A stretch of 64,000 bases of DNA, taken from NCBI GenBank assembly GCA_964525015.1, contig CAZGFY010000001.1, forward strand, positions 1 to 64,000. Reading direction: 5' to 3'. Made by a program: the position numbers and the translations under genes. Positions 1 to 8,522 of this stretch are shown in pieces. Origin of the DNA: RGIG3102 sp964525015. GTDB lineage: Bacteria; Bacillota; Clostridia; Oscillospirales; Ruminococcaceae. Every line of letters begins with the position of its first letter. Positions within the stretch are counted from its first letter, which is position 1. The notes under the pieces are model-generated. The model worked only from the letters and a program-made list of their open reading frames with translations, was not told the DNA's origin and made no database searches.

Positions 1-421
1 ATAACAAAATATACAATCTTATAAGCATTTATAAAAGATATTGAGTGATTGTATAAAAATACAACTCATAAAAACAAAAATATTCGTTTGTCATTTTCAC
101 GGTATTTACAAGTTATAATCAGCAAATTATAACAACTTATAACACAATATTCACATTATATTTTACTTAATATAATCAATTTTTACAGACTTCTTATTCT
201 TTAAAATCTTAGCTTATTGAAATTTTTTTTTAGCGAAATAAAATGTAATTCAAAATATGTTTGTGTCTTACTATATTCAATTCAAATAAATTTCCACACA
301 GATTTGCAAAGTGACTTTACTTTACGTAGTTAATTCTATATACCAGAACACATTAAAACATTTGATTATACCTAGAAATATTCAAGATACGAAAATTTAA
401 ATAAAATTAAATTTGTTAATT
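1..421. other. AT-rich intergenic stretch, no gene seen
   Basis: No convincing open frame, RNA or repeat family is visible here. The sequence is extremely AT-rich and may hold the promoter region of a gene beyond the left edge. Near the right end (about 397-432) an A/T-only inverted repeat overlaps the stop codon of the UvrA-like gene and could be a weak terminator for it; with no GC pairs this is uncertain. Confidence 0.4.
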
Positions 422-2872
422 TTATTTTAAATACCTCCCTGTGACACTATTGTCATTCATCGTAATTTCAAACGGTGTACCTTTAGCTATTACCTTTCCA
501 CCTTTATCACCACCAAATGGTCCGAGCTCAACAATATAGTCGCTTTTTGCTAAAATATCTGTATTATGCTCAATCACGTAAACTGAGTTATTCTGTTTTA
601 CTAATTTTTTCAGTAGTATTAAAAGTTTTTCGCTATCCATTGGATGAAGTCCTGTTGTTGGTTCATCTAAAAGATACAATGTATGACCATTGCCAGTTCT
701 TGCAAGCTCTTTTGATAGTTTCAACCTTTGGCATTCACCACCTGAAAGTGTAGTTGTGGATTGTCCTAGCTTTAGATATGCTAGACCAACTTCATTTATA
801 ACACTAAGTTTTTTATGAATTTCTCTATTGTCTTTAAAAAATTCTAAATTTTCAAGTATAGTCATATTTAAAACATCAGAAACACTCTGCCCTTTATATT
901 TTACTGAAAGAACTTTCTTTTTAAATCTATGACCTTTGCAAACAGGGCAGATAACTTCAACATCATCTAAAAACTGCATATCTAATGCAATTACACCTAG
1001 CCCCTCGCATTTTTCACAGCGACCACCTTTAACATTGAAGGAAAAATCAGCAGGTTTTAGCTTTAGCTGTTTTGCCTGACTTTGTGAAGAAAATAATTCT
1101 CTTATCAAAGTAAAAACTTCTGTATACGTTGCTATATTACTTCGGCTCTGTCTACCGATAGGGCTTTGGTCTATTTTTATTACCTGTGAAATATGTTCGA
1201 ACCCACGAATATTTTCAGCATTGTTTCTTTGTTCAATAACATCAAAAACCAAACTACTTTTACCACTACCAGACACTCCAGCAAAAGAAACTAGCTGATT
1301 TAATGGAATATTTATTGAAATATTTTTAAGGTTATGCACAGTAGCATTTTTAACTTCTATAAATGCGCTTGCATTTATTTTTTCATTGTTTGGTTTTGAT
1401 TTTTTTTCACGCAGATATTTTGCTGTTTTTGATATTTCATTCTGCGAAACTTCTAAAACTGTACCATTTACAACAATTTCACCACCAAGAGAGCCCGCAC
1501 CTATACCAAAGTCAATAACATAATCACACTGTTTCACAAAGTCCATATCATGCTCAATTACTATTACTGTATTGCCTAAATCACGCAGTTTTTTTATTGC
1601 TTTTAGTAATAATACACTGTCTTTTGCGTGAAGTCCTGTTGTTGGCTCATCTAAGATGTAAAGCACTCCTGTAAGTCCGCTTTCTAAGATACTTGCAAGA
1701 CGAATTCGCTGACTTTCTCCACCTGAAAGAGTGCTAACAGGTCGATCTATTGATAGATACTCAAGCCCAATCTTCACAATCCCTTTAACACGTTTTAAGA
1801 TATCGCCTATAACTATTGTAGCGATTTCTTTACCTGCTGGAGATAATCTCTTCTGTGTATCTTCTAAAAATTCTATAAGCGCTGACATTGTAAACCCGCT
1901 TACTTCTATTATAGTTTTGCCATTAAGTTTTGCAGTTCTACCCTCAAATCCAAGCCTTGTACCATTACACTCATCACAAGGTATGCTTGTAATAGCGTTA
2001 GCAATTGCTAAATTAGCAACTTTTTTTGTAGCAGATTCCATCACTTTTTTATTTACAAAGGTGCGAAGCCCCTCGACATAACCATCCATAACTCTTTTTG
2101 GCCTTTTAATATTTGGAAAACGCTTTTTAAATTCTTCACAATCAACCCCATCAAGAAGCACTAACATTTCAAGTTCGTCATAGTCTTTAACTGGTTTTGA
2201 AACATCAAATGTAAATCCGTAATGATTTCCACAAGCCTTAAATGTATTTGAATAATGCTCCCAGAAAATTTCATTTCCCCAAATCTTTATAGCCCCCTCT
2301 TTTATAGTTAGGTTTAGATCAATGAGCTTGGATAAATCCACATCTTTAACAACACCTATACCGTTGCATTTTGTGCAAGCTCCCTCTGATTTATTAAAAG
2401 AAAAGCTCGCCATATTAAGATGTGAAAGTTTTGTTTTACAATGTGGGCAAGAAATATCAGTAAAATCAATTTCTTCATCTTCTTCAAAATTTGGAGGAAT
2501 TTCGCCTTTACAAGTAGGACATATTCGTATTGCAAGTTTTGCATATAAAATACGAAGATACGTCAGTATTTCAGTATATGTGCCAACAGTTGAGCGTGGA
2601 TTTTTAGAAAGCACTCTTTGTCCCACAGAAATAGATGGCGAAAGTCCAACAATGCTGTCTACCGAAGGTTTATTAAGTCCATCTGTAACCATTCCCATCG
2701 ACTCTAAATACTGCCTTTGACATTCTTTTTGAAGTATATTAATAGCAAAACTACTCTTTCCACTTCCAGATACTCCAGTTAATGCTACAAGCTTGTATTT
2801 GGGTATTTCAAGCGAGATGATTTTAAGGTTGTTTTCCCTTGCACCTGTAATTTTAATACATTCGTTTTTCAT
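422..2872 (-). CDS. UvrA-like tandem ABC ATPase (short paralogue)
   Basis: This is a cytoplasmic DNA-binding ABC ATPase of the excinuclease UvrA family. Two ABC modules are visible: Walker A GVSGSGKSS near residues 33-41 and again near 530, and signatures LSGGESQR (about 383) and LSGGECQR (about 711), each followed by a LYxLDEPTTGLH Walker B. Zinc-binding CxxC pairs occur near residues 118-145 (CPTC, CPHC), 165 (CTKC) and in the second half (CEKC, CPVC). At 816 residues it is shorter than canonical UvrA (about 940), as in the UvrA2/DrrC-like paralogues linked in other bacteria to tolerance of DNA-binding drugs. The stop codon of the upstream marR gene touches its start, so the two are co-transcribed and translationally coupled. 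A drug-tolerance role is inference; the family call is firm. Confidence 0.9.
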   Translation of the reverse strand: MKNECIKITGARENNLKIISLEIPKYKLVALTGVSGSGKSSFAINILQKECQRQYLESMGMVTDGLNKPSVDSIVGLSPSISVGQRVLSKNPRSTVGTYTEILTYLRILYAKLAIRICPTCKGEIPPNFEEDEEIDFTDISCPHCKTKLSHLNMASFSFNKSEGACTKCNGIGVVKDVDLSKLIDLNLTIKEGAIKIWGNEIFWEHYSNTFKACGNHYGFTFDVSKPVKDYDELEMLVLLDGVDCEEFKKRFPNIKRPKRVMDGYVEGLRTFVNKKVMESATKKVANLAIANAITSIPCDECNGTRLGFEGRTAKLNGKTIIEVSGFTMSALIEFLEDTQKRLSPAGKEIATIVIGDILKRVKGIVKIGLEYLSIDRPVSTLSGGESQRIRLASILESGLTGVLYILDEPTTGLHAKDSVLLLKAIKKLRDLGNTVIVIEHDMDFVKQCDYVIDFGIGAGSLGGEIVVNGTVLEVSQNEISKTAKYLREKKSKPNNEKINASAFIEVKNATVHNLKNISINIPLNQLVSFAGVSGSGKSSLVFDVIEQRNNAENIRGFEHISQVIKIDQSPIGRQSRSNIATYTEVFTLIRELFSSQSQAKQLKLKPADFSFNVKGGRCEKCEGLGVIALDMQFLDDVEVICPVCKGHRFKKKVLSVKYKGQSVSDVLNMTILENLEFFKDNREIHKKLSVINEVGLAYLKLGQSTTTLSGGECQRLKLSKELARTGNGHTLYLLDEPTTGLHPMDSEKLLILLKKLVKQNNSVYVIEHNTDILAKSDYIVELGPFGGDKGGKVIAKGTPFEITMNDNSVTGRYLK

Positions 2873-3285
2873 TAGTCCTCCAGTAAGTAATCTGCCATAA
2901 AGTTTAGGATTTTTGCAAATACTATTTTTTCATCCTCTGAAAATTTTTTATCTACTGCATCTATAAGAGTGGATGATTTTGTATCATTGCTACTCTCAAT
3001 TAAACTTTCAGCAAGAGAAAGATAAGTAACTCTCTTATCTTTAGCTGACCCTGTTTTTATAACTAACCCTTTTTTTTCAAGTTCATTTACCTTTTGGGTT
3101 GTTGCAGGACGGGAAAGATTTAACTTATTAGCAAGTTCACTAACTGTCATATTTTGCTTGTGGTTTATAATAAATAGTTGCAAAACATCCGAATATGGCA
3201 GATTACTCCCTATTTCACTTTCACGAATACTTTTGTAGCAGTCAATGTCAACTGCACTCATAAATCTAAAATATGCTTCTCTCAT
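2872..3285 (-). CDS. MarR-family transcriptional regulator
   Basis: A 137-residue winged-helix repressor. The helix-turn-helix (MTVSELANKLNLSRPATTQKVNELEKKGLV) lies near residues 44-73, followed by the wing with KDKRVTYLSL, which is typical MarR. The open frame extends to 3348, but the start at 3285 (MREAYF) is preferred because AAAGAAAGG sits just upstream and the upstream codons overlap the promoter. Its end abuts the UvrA-like ATPase gene, so it most likely controls that gene and itself in response to a small aromatic or DNA-damaging compound (inference). Two near-identical palindromes flanking its promoter are the obvious operators. Confidence 0.88.
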   Translation of the reverse strand: MREAYFRFMSAVDIDCYKSIRESEIGSNLPYSDVLQLFIINHKQNMTVSELANKLNLSRPATTQKVNELEKKGLVIKTGSAKDKRVTYLSLAESLIESSNDTKSSTLIDAVDKKFSEDEKIVFAKILNFMADYLLED

Positions 3286-3306
3286 ATAATACCTTTCTTT
3301 AAATAG

Positions 3307-3320
3307 TTTCAATATTGAAA
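3307..3320. promoter_or_regulatory. MarR operator candidate O1
   Basis: Perfect 14-bp palindrome TTTCAATATTGAAA. It overlaps the first base of the -10 box of the marR promoter and the expected transcription start, a classic repression position. It is nearly identical to a second palindrome 47 bp away. Confidence 0.65.
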
Positions 3321-3348
3321 TTATATCACAGTTTGAATTAAAAATCAA
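3320..3348 (-). promoter_or_regulatory. marR-uvrA-like promoter
   Basis: On the minus strand a -35 TTGATT (3348-3343) and a -10 TATAAT (3325-3320) are separated by 17 bp, near the sigma-A consensus. The start codon of marR lies 35 bp downstream. Confidence 0.75.
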
Positions 3349-3353
3349 TATAG

Positions 3354-3367
3354 TTTCAAATTTGAAA
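3354..3367. promoter_or_regulatory. MarR operator candidate O2
   Basis: Perfect 14-bp palindrome TTTCAAATTTGAAA just upstream of the -35 box. It shares the half-site TTTCAA with O1, so one dimeric repressor could occupy both sides of the promoter. Confidence 0.6.
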
Positions 3368-3435
3368 TTATATTTGATATGTTAGATTTATCAGTCGCTA
3401 TCTTACTATACTATTGTAGCTCTTTCTAAAAATAT

Positions 3436-3471
3436 AAAACATCGGAGCAAATATATTTACTCCGATGTTTT
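3436..3471 (-). terminator. Intrinsic terminator of the ABC/DUF454 operon
   Basis: A 12-bp stem with arm AAAACATCGGAG, a 12-nt AT loop and a T-rich tail on the minus strand. It lies 27 bp beyond the last minus-strand frame of the operon. Confidence 0.8.
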
Positions 3472-3497
3472 ACTTAAATGGTAATCTTTATATTAAT

Positions 3498-3716
3498 TTA
3501 TATTTTCGAAACACAAATTATACTGCTATAATTTTGATTATCAACTTTGCTATTTATAATTTTAGGATTAACTCTAAAAACTTTTGCCATATTTTCTTCA
3601 TTGATAACCTTATCATTGACTCCAGATAAAATCATACCTAAATTTGTTAAATGTTTATAGCCTCCTGCAAAAGCGTATAGCTTTTTTAATATTGGTGCTT
3701 CTTTTTTCTTTTCCAT
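3498..3716 (-). pseudogene. Chimeric scrap: ABC exporter N-terminus joined to FecE-type ATPase C-terminus
   Basis: A 72-residue frame (start at 3716 after GAAAGGAA; the frame stays open to 3740). The first half (APILKKLYAFAGGYKHLTNL) resembles the cytoplasmic N-terminus of half-size ABC exporters. The second half (INEENMAKVFRVNPKII) resembles the extreme C-terminus of FecE/BtuD-type ABC ATPases, where a VFxV motif precedes the end. The transmembrane region, Walker motifs and signature are all missing, so it cannot work as a transporter. The simplest reading is an internal deletion that fused the ends of two transporter genes. It is the last frame before the operon terminator. A functional micro-protein cannot be excluded. 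Confidence 0.55.
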
Positions 3717-3803
3717 AGTTTCACTATTCCTTTCTTTCATCGAGTTAGCTTCATCTAACCTATTACTTAAAAAATATTATGGCTTTCCCCTAATATTAAA
3801 AAT

Positions 3804-4343
3804 TTAATTTTTATGTAGGATTTCTTCGCATTCTTTTGTTGGTGCTATGCTTCCACATTCAATTTCAGCTATATCTCCTAAAAAGTCAGTGTTCTCCTTA
3901 GCTTCTTTTACTGTTTGTTTAAAATAACTATAAATATCAGAAGTATAATACTCATTATACGGATAACCTTTTAGTGGTATATCGTAATCTATGCTTATTA
4001 ATCCTAAATCTTCTAAATTTTTAAGTCTTACTCCAAAACTTTTAACTAGCTCTAAACTATCTTTTGATTGATTTATAAAAACTGGAGAAAGTGCAATATT
4101 TAAAAAATCCTCTGATTTACTGCTTTTGGTAATAAACCTTGCCACCGGCAGATATTTATGATCTAAAATATGCTTTAATAAATGAATATCCATCTGGCTT
4201 AAATTTTTAATTTCAACCTTTTTGTGAGTTTTACCGCAAGTATGATTATCGCTATGTGAATGACAACCACAACTATGGTGATTTTCATTAGTGTGTATGT
4301 GTGAATTACATCCACAACTGTGTGAGTGACTATGTTCTAACAT
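3804..4343 (-). CDS. Histidine/cysteine-rich putative metal-binding protein
   Basis: 179 residues with no recognised catalytic domain. The first 45 residues are packed with His and Cys (HSHSHSCGC, HHSCGCHSHS, HTCGKTHKK), a strong metal-binding pattern like those of nickel or zinc chaperones. The remainder (about 50-179) is soluble and resembles a small winged-helix or helical domain (LKHILDHKYLPVARF ... LKNLEDLGLISIDYD), so a metal-sensing regulator is possible. The start is set by AAAGAAAGGAAA just upstream. It sits 17 bp after a DUF454 gene in the ABC transporter operon, which points to metal handling by that operon. Function unproven. Confidence 0.6.
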   Translation of the reverse strand: MLEHSHSHSCGCNSHIHTNENHHSCGCHSHSDNHTCGKTHKKVEIKNLSQMDIHLLKHILDHKYLPVARFITKSSKSEDFLNIALSPVFINQSKDSLELVKSFGVRLKNLEDLGLISIDYDIPLKGYPYNEYYTSDIYSYFKQTVKEAKENTDFLGDIAEIECGSIAPTKECEEILHKN

Positions 4344-4360
4344 AAAATTTCCTTTCTTTT

Positions 4361-4735
4361 TTAAACTTTAATTGTTTTTACTATAAATAAAAAATATACT
4401 ATATGAAATATCCATACAAAGAACAAAACTGTTTGCCCTATTGGAACGGACTTCATCACAATAAAGCCTATAGACATTAAAATTGTAAACGTGATTACAA
4501 TTTTAATTTTCGTTTTATTAGTCATCCCCTGACCTTTAGCATAACTTTCTAAATTATCCCTGTAAAGCTTTGTAGCTTTAAACCATTTATCTAGTTTTTC
4601 ACTGCTTTTACCAAACCCAAAGGCTGCCAAAAGCAAAAACGGAAAAGATGGTAAAAGTGGAACCACTGCTCCAATAGCTCCGATGCCAAGACCTATAAAT
4701 CCTATACAAAGATATATTATTTTTTTTATATTCAA
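4361..4735 (-). CDS. DUF454 (YbaN-like) inner-membrane protein
   Basis: 124 residues matching the YbaN/DUF454 pattern: an N-terminal hydrophobic segment (about 5-40) containing GxxxxxLPxxPFLLLAAF (here VVPLLPSFPFLLLAAFGFGKSSEKLDKW), a short cytoplasmic loop, then two hydrophobic segments (about 75-95 and 100-120). The start codon is TTG at 4735, chosen because AAGAAAGG lies 10 bp upstream. The biochemical role of the family is unknown; it often accompanies ABC transporters and YgbA_NO proteins, as here. Confidence 0.8.
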   Translation of the reverse strand: MNIKKIIYLCIGFIGLGIGAIGAVVPLLPSFPFLLLAAFGFGKSSEKLDKWFKATKLYRDNLESYAKGQGMTNKTKIKIVITFTILMSIGFIVMKSVPIGQTVLFFVWIFHIVYFLFIVKTIKV

Positions 4736-4757
4736 TTTTTATTTTACCTTTCTTATT

Positions 4758-4997
4758 TTACTGCAAACAATATGTTTTATTGCGAATTTTATATCTCATT
4801 TCTTCTTTATAGCAATGAACACTGCAATTAGAGCAAAACGTTTTGCTTTCTTTAAATGGACACTTCTCAGTTTTTTCATTTGCATATTCAAGCATTTCTA
4901 TACATTCTTTGCAAAGCTTTTTTTCTTAATGATGGTTTTTGCAATAAACTTCTATCATCAGTTTAACAATTCATTTTTCATTTTGCACTTTATTCAT
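4758..4997 (-). pseudogene. Decayed YgbA_NO-family (nitrous oxide-stimulated promoter type) gene
   Basis: One 80-codon frame begins with an ATG overlapping the stop of the upstream ABC gene (TAATG) and ends in TAA at 4760-4758. It is interrupted by two in-frame stops, TGA at codon 9 (4973-4971) and TAA at codon 24 (4928-4926). Read through, it gives MIEVYCKNHH, then KKLCKECIEMLEYA, KCPFKESKTFCSNC and VHCYKEEMR. That is the cysteine pattern of the small YgbA_NO family (LCxEC, CxxC, HCY). The usual C-terminal VMRYSGPRM is absent. Two nonsense codons plus a lost C-terminus argue for a recent pseudogene in its native operon position. Confidence 0.7.
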
Positions 4998-6649
4998 TAG
5001 CTTTTCCTTATCGTTTCCATATTTAAAATATTATCTGCAATTTTAAGCGTTGATTTTCTATGAGAAACTAAAACAATAGTTTTATCTTTAATATCTTTTA
5101 AAGCTTTTAAAATAACTGCCTCATTTAAGCTATCTATATTACTAGTTGGCTCATCTAATAAAATTAAACTTGCGTTATGTAAAAATGCCCTTGCAACTCC
5201 TATTCTTTGCTTTTCACCTCCTGATATAGTATCACCTAATTCGCCAATAGGTGTATCATAACCATCTTTTAAATTTTTTATAAATTCATGCAATGATGCA
5301 TTTTTTGCAGCATTTATAACATCCTGTCTAGTTGCATTAATATTGGCGATTTTAATATTGTTTTCTATGGTGTCACAGAAAATATGCGTTTCTTGTGTTA
5401 CAAAGCTTTGATTATCTCTAAGACTTTTAGTGTTGATATTTTTAATATTTTCATTTGATATTAAAACTTCACCACTATTTACATCATAAAATCTCATTAA
5501 CAGCTTTAGAATTGTAGATTTACCACAACCACTTTTGCCACTAATAGCTAAAATTTTACCCTTTTCTATATTCATAGAAAAATTTTCTAGTATATTTTCT
5601 TGACTGTATGAAAAATCAATATTTTTAAAATTTGCAGTTTCAAAAGTAACATCTATTCCATCGATTACTTCTTTAACAATAGGCGCATCATCTAAAATAT
5701 CAAGCACTCTATTACCACATGCAATAGTTTGCGATAATCCTGCACCTAAATTTGCAACAGATGTAACAGCACCAAAAGAAGATAAAAGCAGTATCGTAGA
5801 AATTAAAACTGCTGTTAAGTCTATATAATTTTCTAAATATAAAATTCCTGCTGTAAATAATGTTATAGTAGAAAATATTAAAATAACAAAATTAGTTGTG
5901 GCAAATGTTTTTCCAGTATATTTTTTTATCTCTTTATTAGAGTTTTCAATTTCTTTTGATAAGTTTTCTATTTCTAGTTTTCTTATATCTTTATATCCAA
6001 ACTGTAAAATTTCCTTTAAGCCACGCAAGCTATCAAGAAAATAGGTATTTAATTCTCCAACTTTATTTCTATGACTTTCACCATTTTGTTTGCTTTTTTT
6101 AGACATTATAATCGGTATTACTATCCCAACAGTTATGTGTGCTAATAACACTATCACTCCAAGTATGATATTAAAACTACCAATAAAACAAATAACTCCA
6201 AACGATGTTATAAAAGCTATACATATCGGAGAAACTGTGTGAGCATAAAAAACTTCTAAAAGTTCAATATCCGATGTTATTATTGAAACTAGATTTCCTT
6301 TATCTCTCCCATCAAGTTTTGCAGGTGCAAGTTTTCTAAGTGCAGTAAATACTTTATCACGGATAAGTGCAAGCAGTTTAAAAGCTATAAAATGATTGCA
6401 ATACTGCTCAATATAATGTAAAATCCCTCGTAACACTGCTATTGTTAAAATAACAGTAATAAATAAATTTAAATTAACACTATTATTTTTAAGAATATCA
6501 ATTATAGCATAAGAAGCAAAAACTGTTATAAAACTAGCACAAAAGTATCCCAAACACCCCATAATAATAGCAATTATCATAATAGGTGCAAGCGGTCTGA
6601 CAAGACCGATTAACCTTATCATAACATTAAATGTTGAGCGTTTACCCAT
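4997..6649 (-). CDS. ABC transporter, fused permease/ATPase half (second subunit)
   Basis: 550 residues: an N-terminal six-helix exporter-fold membrane domain (about 15-300) and a C-terminal ATPase with Walker A GKSGCGKST (about 370), signature ISGGEKQR and Walker B LILLDEPTSNID. It overlaps the upstream half-transporter gene by 8 bp, so the two surely form a heterodimer. CydDC and IrtAB are architectural relatives. The downstream genes (YgbA_NO relic, DUF454, His-rich protein) suggest metal, siderophore or heme handling, but the substrate cannot be read from sequence. Confidence 0.85.
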   Translation of the reverse strand: MGKRSTFNVMIRLIGLVRPLAPIMIIAIIMGCLGYFCASFITVFASYAIIDILKNNSVNLNLFITVILTIAVLRGILHYIEQYCNHFIAFKLLALIRDKVFTALRKLAPAKLDGRDKGNLVSIITSDIELLEVFYAHTVSPICIAFITSFGVICFIGSFNIILGVIVLLAHITVGIVIPIIMSKKSKQNGESHRNKVGELNTYFLDSLRGLKEILQFGYKDIRKLEIENLSKEIENSNKEIKKYTGKTFATTNFVILIFSTITLFTAGILYLENYIDLTAVLISTILLLSSFGAVTSVANLGAGLSQTIACGNRVLDILDDAPIVKEVIDGIDVTFETANFKNIDFSYSQENILENFSMNIEKGKILAISGKSGCGKSTILKLLMRFYDVNSGEVLISNENIKNINTKSLRDNQSFVTQETHIFCDTIENNIKIANINATRQDVINAAKNASLHEFIKNLKDGYDTPIGELGDTISGGEKQRIGVARAFLHNASLILLDEPTSNIDSLNEAVILKALKDIKDKTIVLVSHRKSTLKIADNILNMETIRKS

Positions 6650-8375
6650 TAGTTATACCCTCCATTTTTTCAAGATTTTGTTGTGTGTGCCATAAATCAC
6701 TATAATGCTTTTTATTTATTAGTAACTCATTATGTGTTCCACTTTCGGTAATCTTTCCATCTTTTATTAAATAAATTCTATTTGAATCCACAACATTTAA
6801 TAGCCTGTGAGATATTAAAATAATAGTTTTTGTTTTTGCTAATTCTTGTATAACATTCATAATTTCATTTTCGCTATCAGCATCAATATTACTTGTTGCC
6901 TCATCAAAAATATAGATTTTACTATCATGTAAAAGAGCCCTTGCAAGAGCAAGCCTTTGGCATTGTCCACCAGAAAAATTACTCCCTTTTTCGAGCAGAT
7001 ATGTATCTAATCCATTTTCATTTTTTAGAAAATCAGATAGATTAACCTTATCTAATGCTTGCCACATCTCGATTTCTGTTGCATTATTTTTTGACATATA
7101 TAAATTTTCACGAACTGTACCTTTAAAAATGTATGAATTTGCCGATACTAAGGTTATGTTTTTAGCCAAACTTTCTTTTGATATTTCTGAAATTTCTACG
7201 CCACCAATAGTTGCTTCTCCTGTATAATTTTCATTAATTCCGGTTAATAACCCAGCAATAGTGGATTTTCCAGAACCACTTTTGCCAACTATTGAAACGA
7301 ATTCATTTTTCAAAATATTAATCGACACATTATCTAAAATTTGATTTTCATCATAAGAAAAACTAAGATTACTTACTTTTATATCAAAATCATTTATTTC
7401 TTTAGTTTTCAAAAATAATTCTTCTATATCAAGTAAAGTGAATATTTTTTTACTCGCAGCTATGCCATTCATTGCAATATGAAAAAAACTTCCTAAAATC
7501 CTAAGTGGCAAGAAAAAATCAGCACTTAATAGCATAATCAATAGCATACCAAAAATAGTTATATTTCCTAAATTAAATTCATTTAAGGCGAAAATTATCC
7601 CAAGTGCAGCACCACCATACGCAACAATATCCATTATTATTATAGAATTTAATTGCATAGAAAGAACTTTCATTGTAACCACTCTAAATCGCTCTGCTTT
7701 TTTATTCATTTCATTATGTTTAAATTCATCTGAATTATAAATTTTAAGAGTGTTCAGCCCTTGTAAATTTTCTAAAAAACTATCCCCAAGACCTAAGTAT
7801 TCCCCCCAATATTTCGAAAGTAGTTTTTTAGCAAATTTTTGCACAAGCACAATAGAAATAGGAATTAATGGAACACAAATAAAAAGTATCACAGCAACTT
7901 TTAAACTGATAAAAGAAATCACTACAAATAATATCAGTGGTGAAATCATTGAATAAAAAAATTGCGGCAAGAAATTAGCAAAGTATGTTTCGAGTTGTTC
8001 TACACCTTCAACTGACATTTGCAAAAGTTCTGCTGAAGAAAGCTTTTTTGTGTATCTACTTCCTAAATTTATTACTTTATCATAAATTTTACCTCTTAAA
8101 ATATTCTTTACTGACTTCGAAGCAAGGTAACTCTCTAAATTCGCAAAATACACCATACTCACTTTTATAGTAATACAAATAATTGCCATCAATATATGCA
8201 ACATAATATCATTTTTATATAATGTTTTATTAATTACACCACTTATAAAAAAACTAATATTCATCATAAAGCATATATTGAAAAACAGCCCTATTAATTG
8301 AAATATTACATTTTTTCTAATATGACATATTGCATCTGGAACAAAATTTATTAATCTCTTATTTATCATTAACAT
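6642..8375 (-). CDS. ABC transporter, fused permease/ATPase half (first subunit)
   Basis: 577 residues with the same architecture as its partner: membrane domain to about residue 320, then Walker A GKSGSGKST (about 368), signature FSGGQCQR and Walker B IYIFDEATSNID. It is the first gene of the minus-strand operon. Start at 8375 follows AAGGAAAAT; the third codon is also ATG and has better ribosome-site spacing, so the protein may begin two residues later. The signature helix after SGG carries Cys (GQCQR), which is tolerated. It forms the transporter with the next gene. Confidence 0.85.
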   Translation of the reverse strand: MLMINKRLINFVPDAICHIRKNVIFQLIGLFFNICFMMNISFFISGVINKTLYKNDIMLHILMAIICITIKVSMVYFANLESYLASKSVKNILRGKIYDKVINLGSRYTKKLSSAELLQMSVEGVEQLETYFANFLPQFFYSMISPLILFVVISFISLKVAVILFICVPLIPISIVLVQKFAKKLLSKYWGEYLGLGDSFLENLQGLNTLKIYNSDEFKHNEMNKKAERFRVVTMKVLSMQLNSIIIMDIVAYGGAALGIIFALNEFNLGNITIFGMLLIMLLSADFFLPLRILGSFFHIAMNGIAASKKIFTLLDIEELFLKTKEINDFDIKVSNLSFSYDENQILDNVSINILKNEFVSIVGKSGSGKSTIAGLLTGINENYTGEATIGGVEISEISKESLAKNITLVSANSYIFKGTVRENLYMSKNNATEIEMWQALDKVNLSDFLKNENGLDTYLLEKGSNFSGGQCQRLALARALLHDSKIYIFDEATSNIDADSENEIMNVIQELAKTKTIILISHRLLNVVDSNRIYLIKDGKITESGTHNELLINKKHYSDLWHTQQNLEKMEGITNG

Positions 8376-8403
8376 ATTTTCCTTACAAAATTAAATATTT
8401 AAC

Positions 8404-8456
8404 AAAAGTTAGATTTCGCTAACTTTTAGTTTAATCTATAAGTTTTAAAATGTCAA
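8404..8456 (-). promoter_or_regulatory. Promoter and operator of the ABC transporter operon
   Basis: On the minus strand, -35 TTGACA (8456-8451) and -10 TAAACT (8433-8428) are 17 bp apart. Directly downstream of the -10 is an inverted repeat with arms AAAAGTTAG (8404-8412) and CTAACTTTT (8419-8427) around a 6-nt centre. The position over the start site suggests repressor binding. The TTAG...CTAA core recalls DtxR/IdeR-type metal-repressor boxes, which would suit a metal transporter; the regulator is not in this window. Confidence 0.6.
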
Positions 8457-8522
8457 GACTTATACTAAGTTTTTTAATTCTAACTGTTTATTTTTTATAA
8501 AATGATAGATATTTTAAAAATA

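Noticed and set aside
4926..4973. TGA and TAA codons inside the YgbA_NO-like frame as recoding (Sec, Trp or readthrough)
   Set aside because: The frame also lacks its conserved C-terminus, other genes in the window use standard stops, and no selenocysteine-type hairpin is evident next to the TGA. A pseudogene explains it better.
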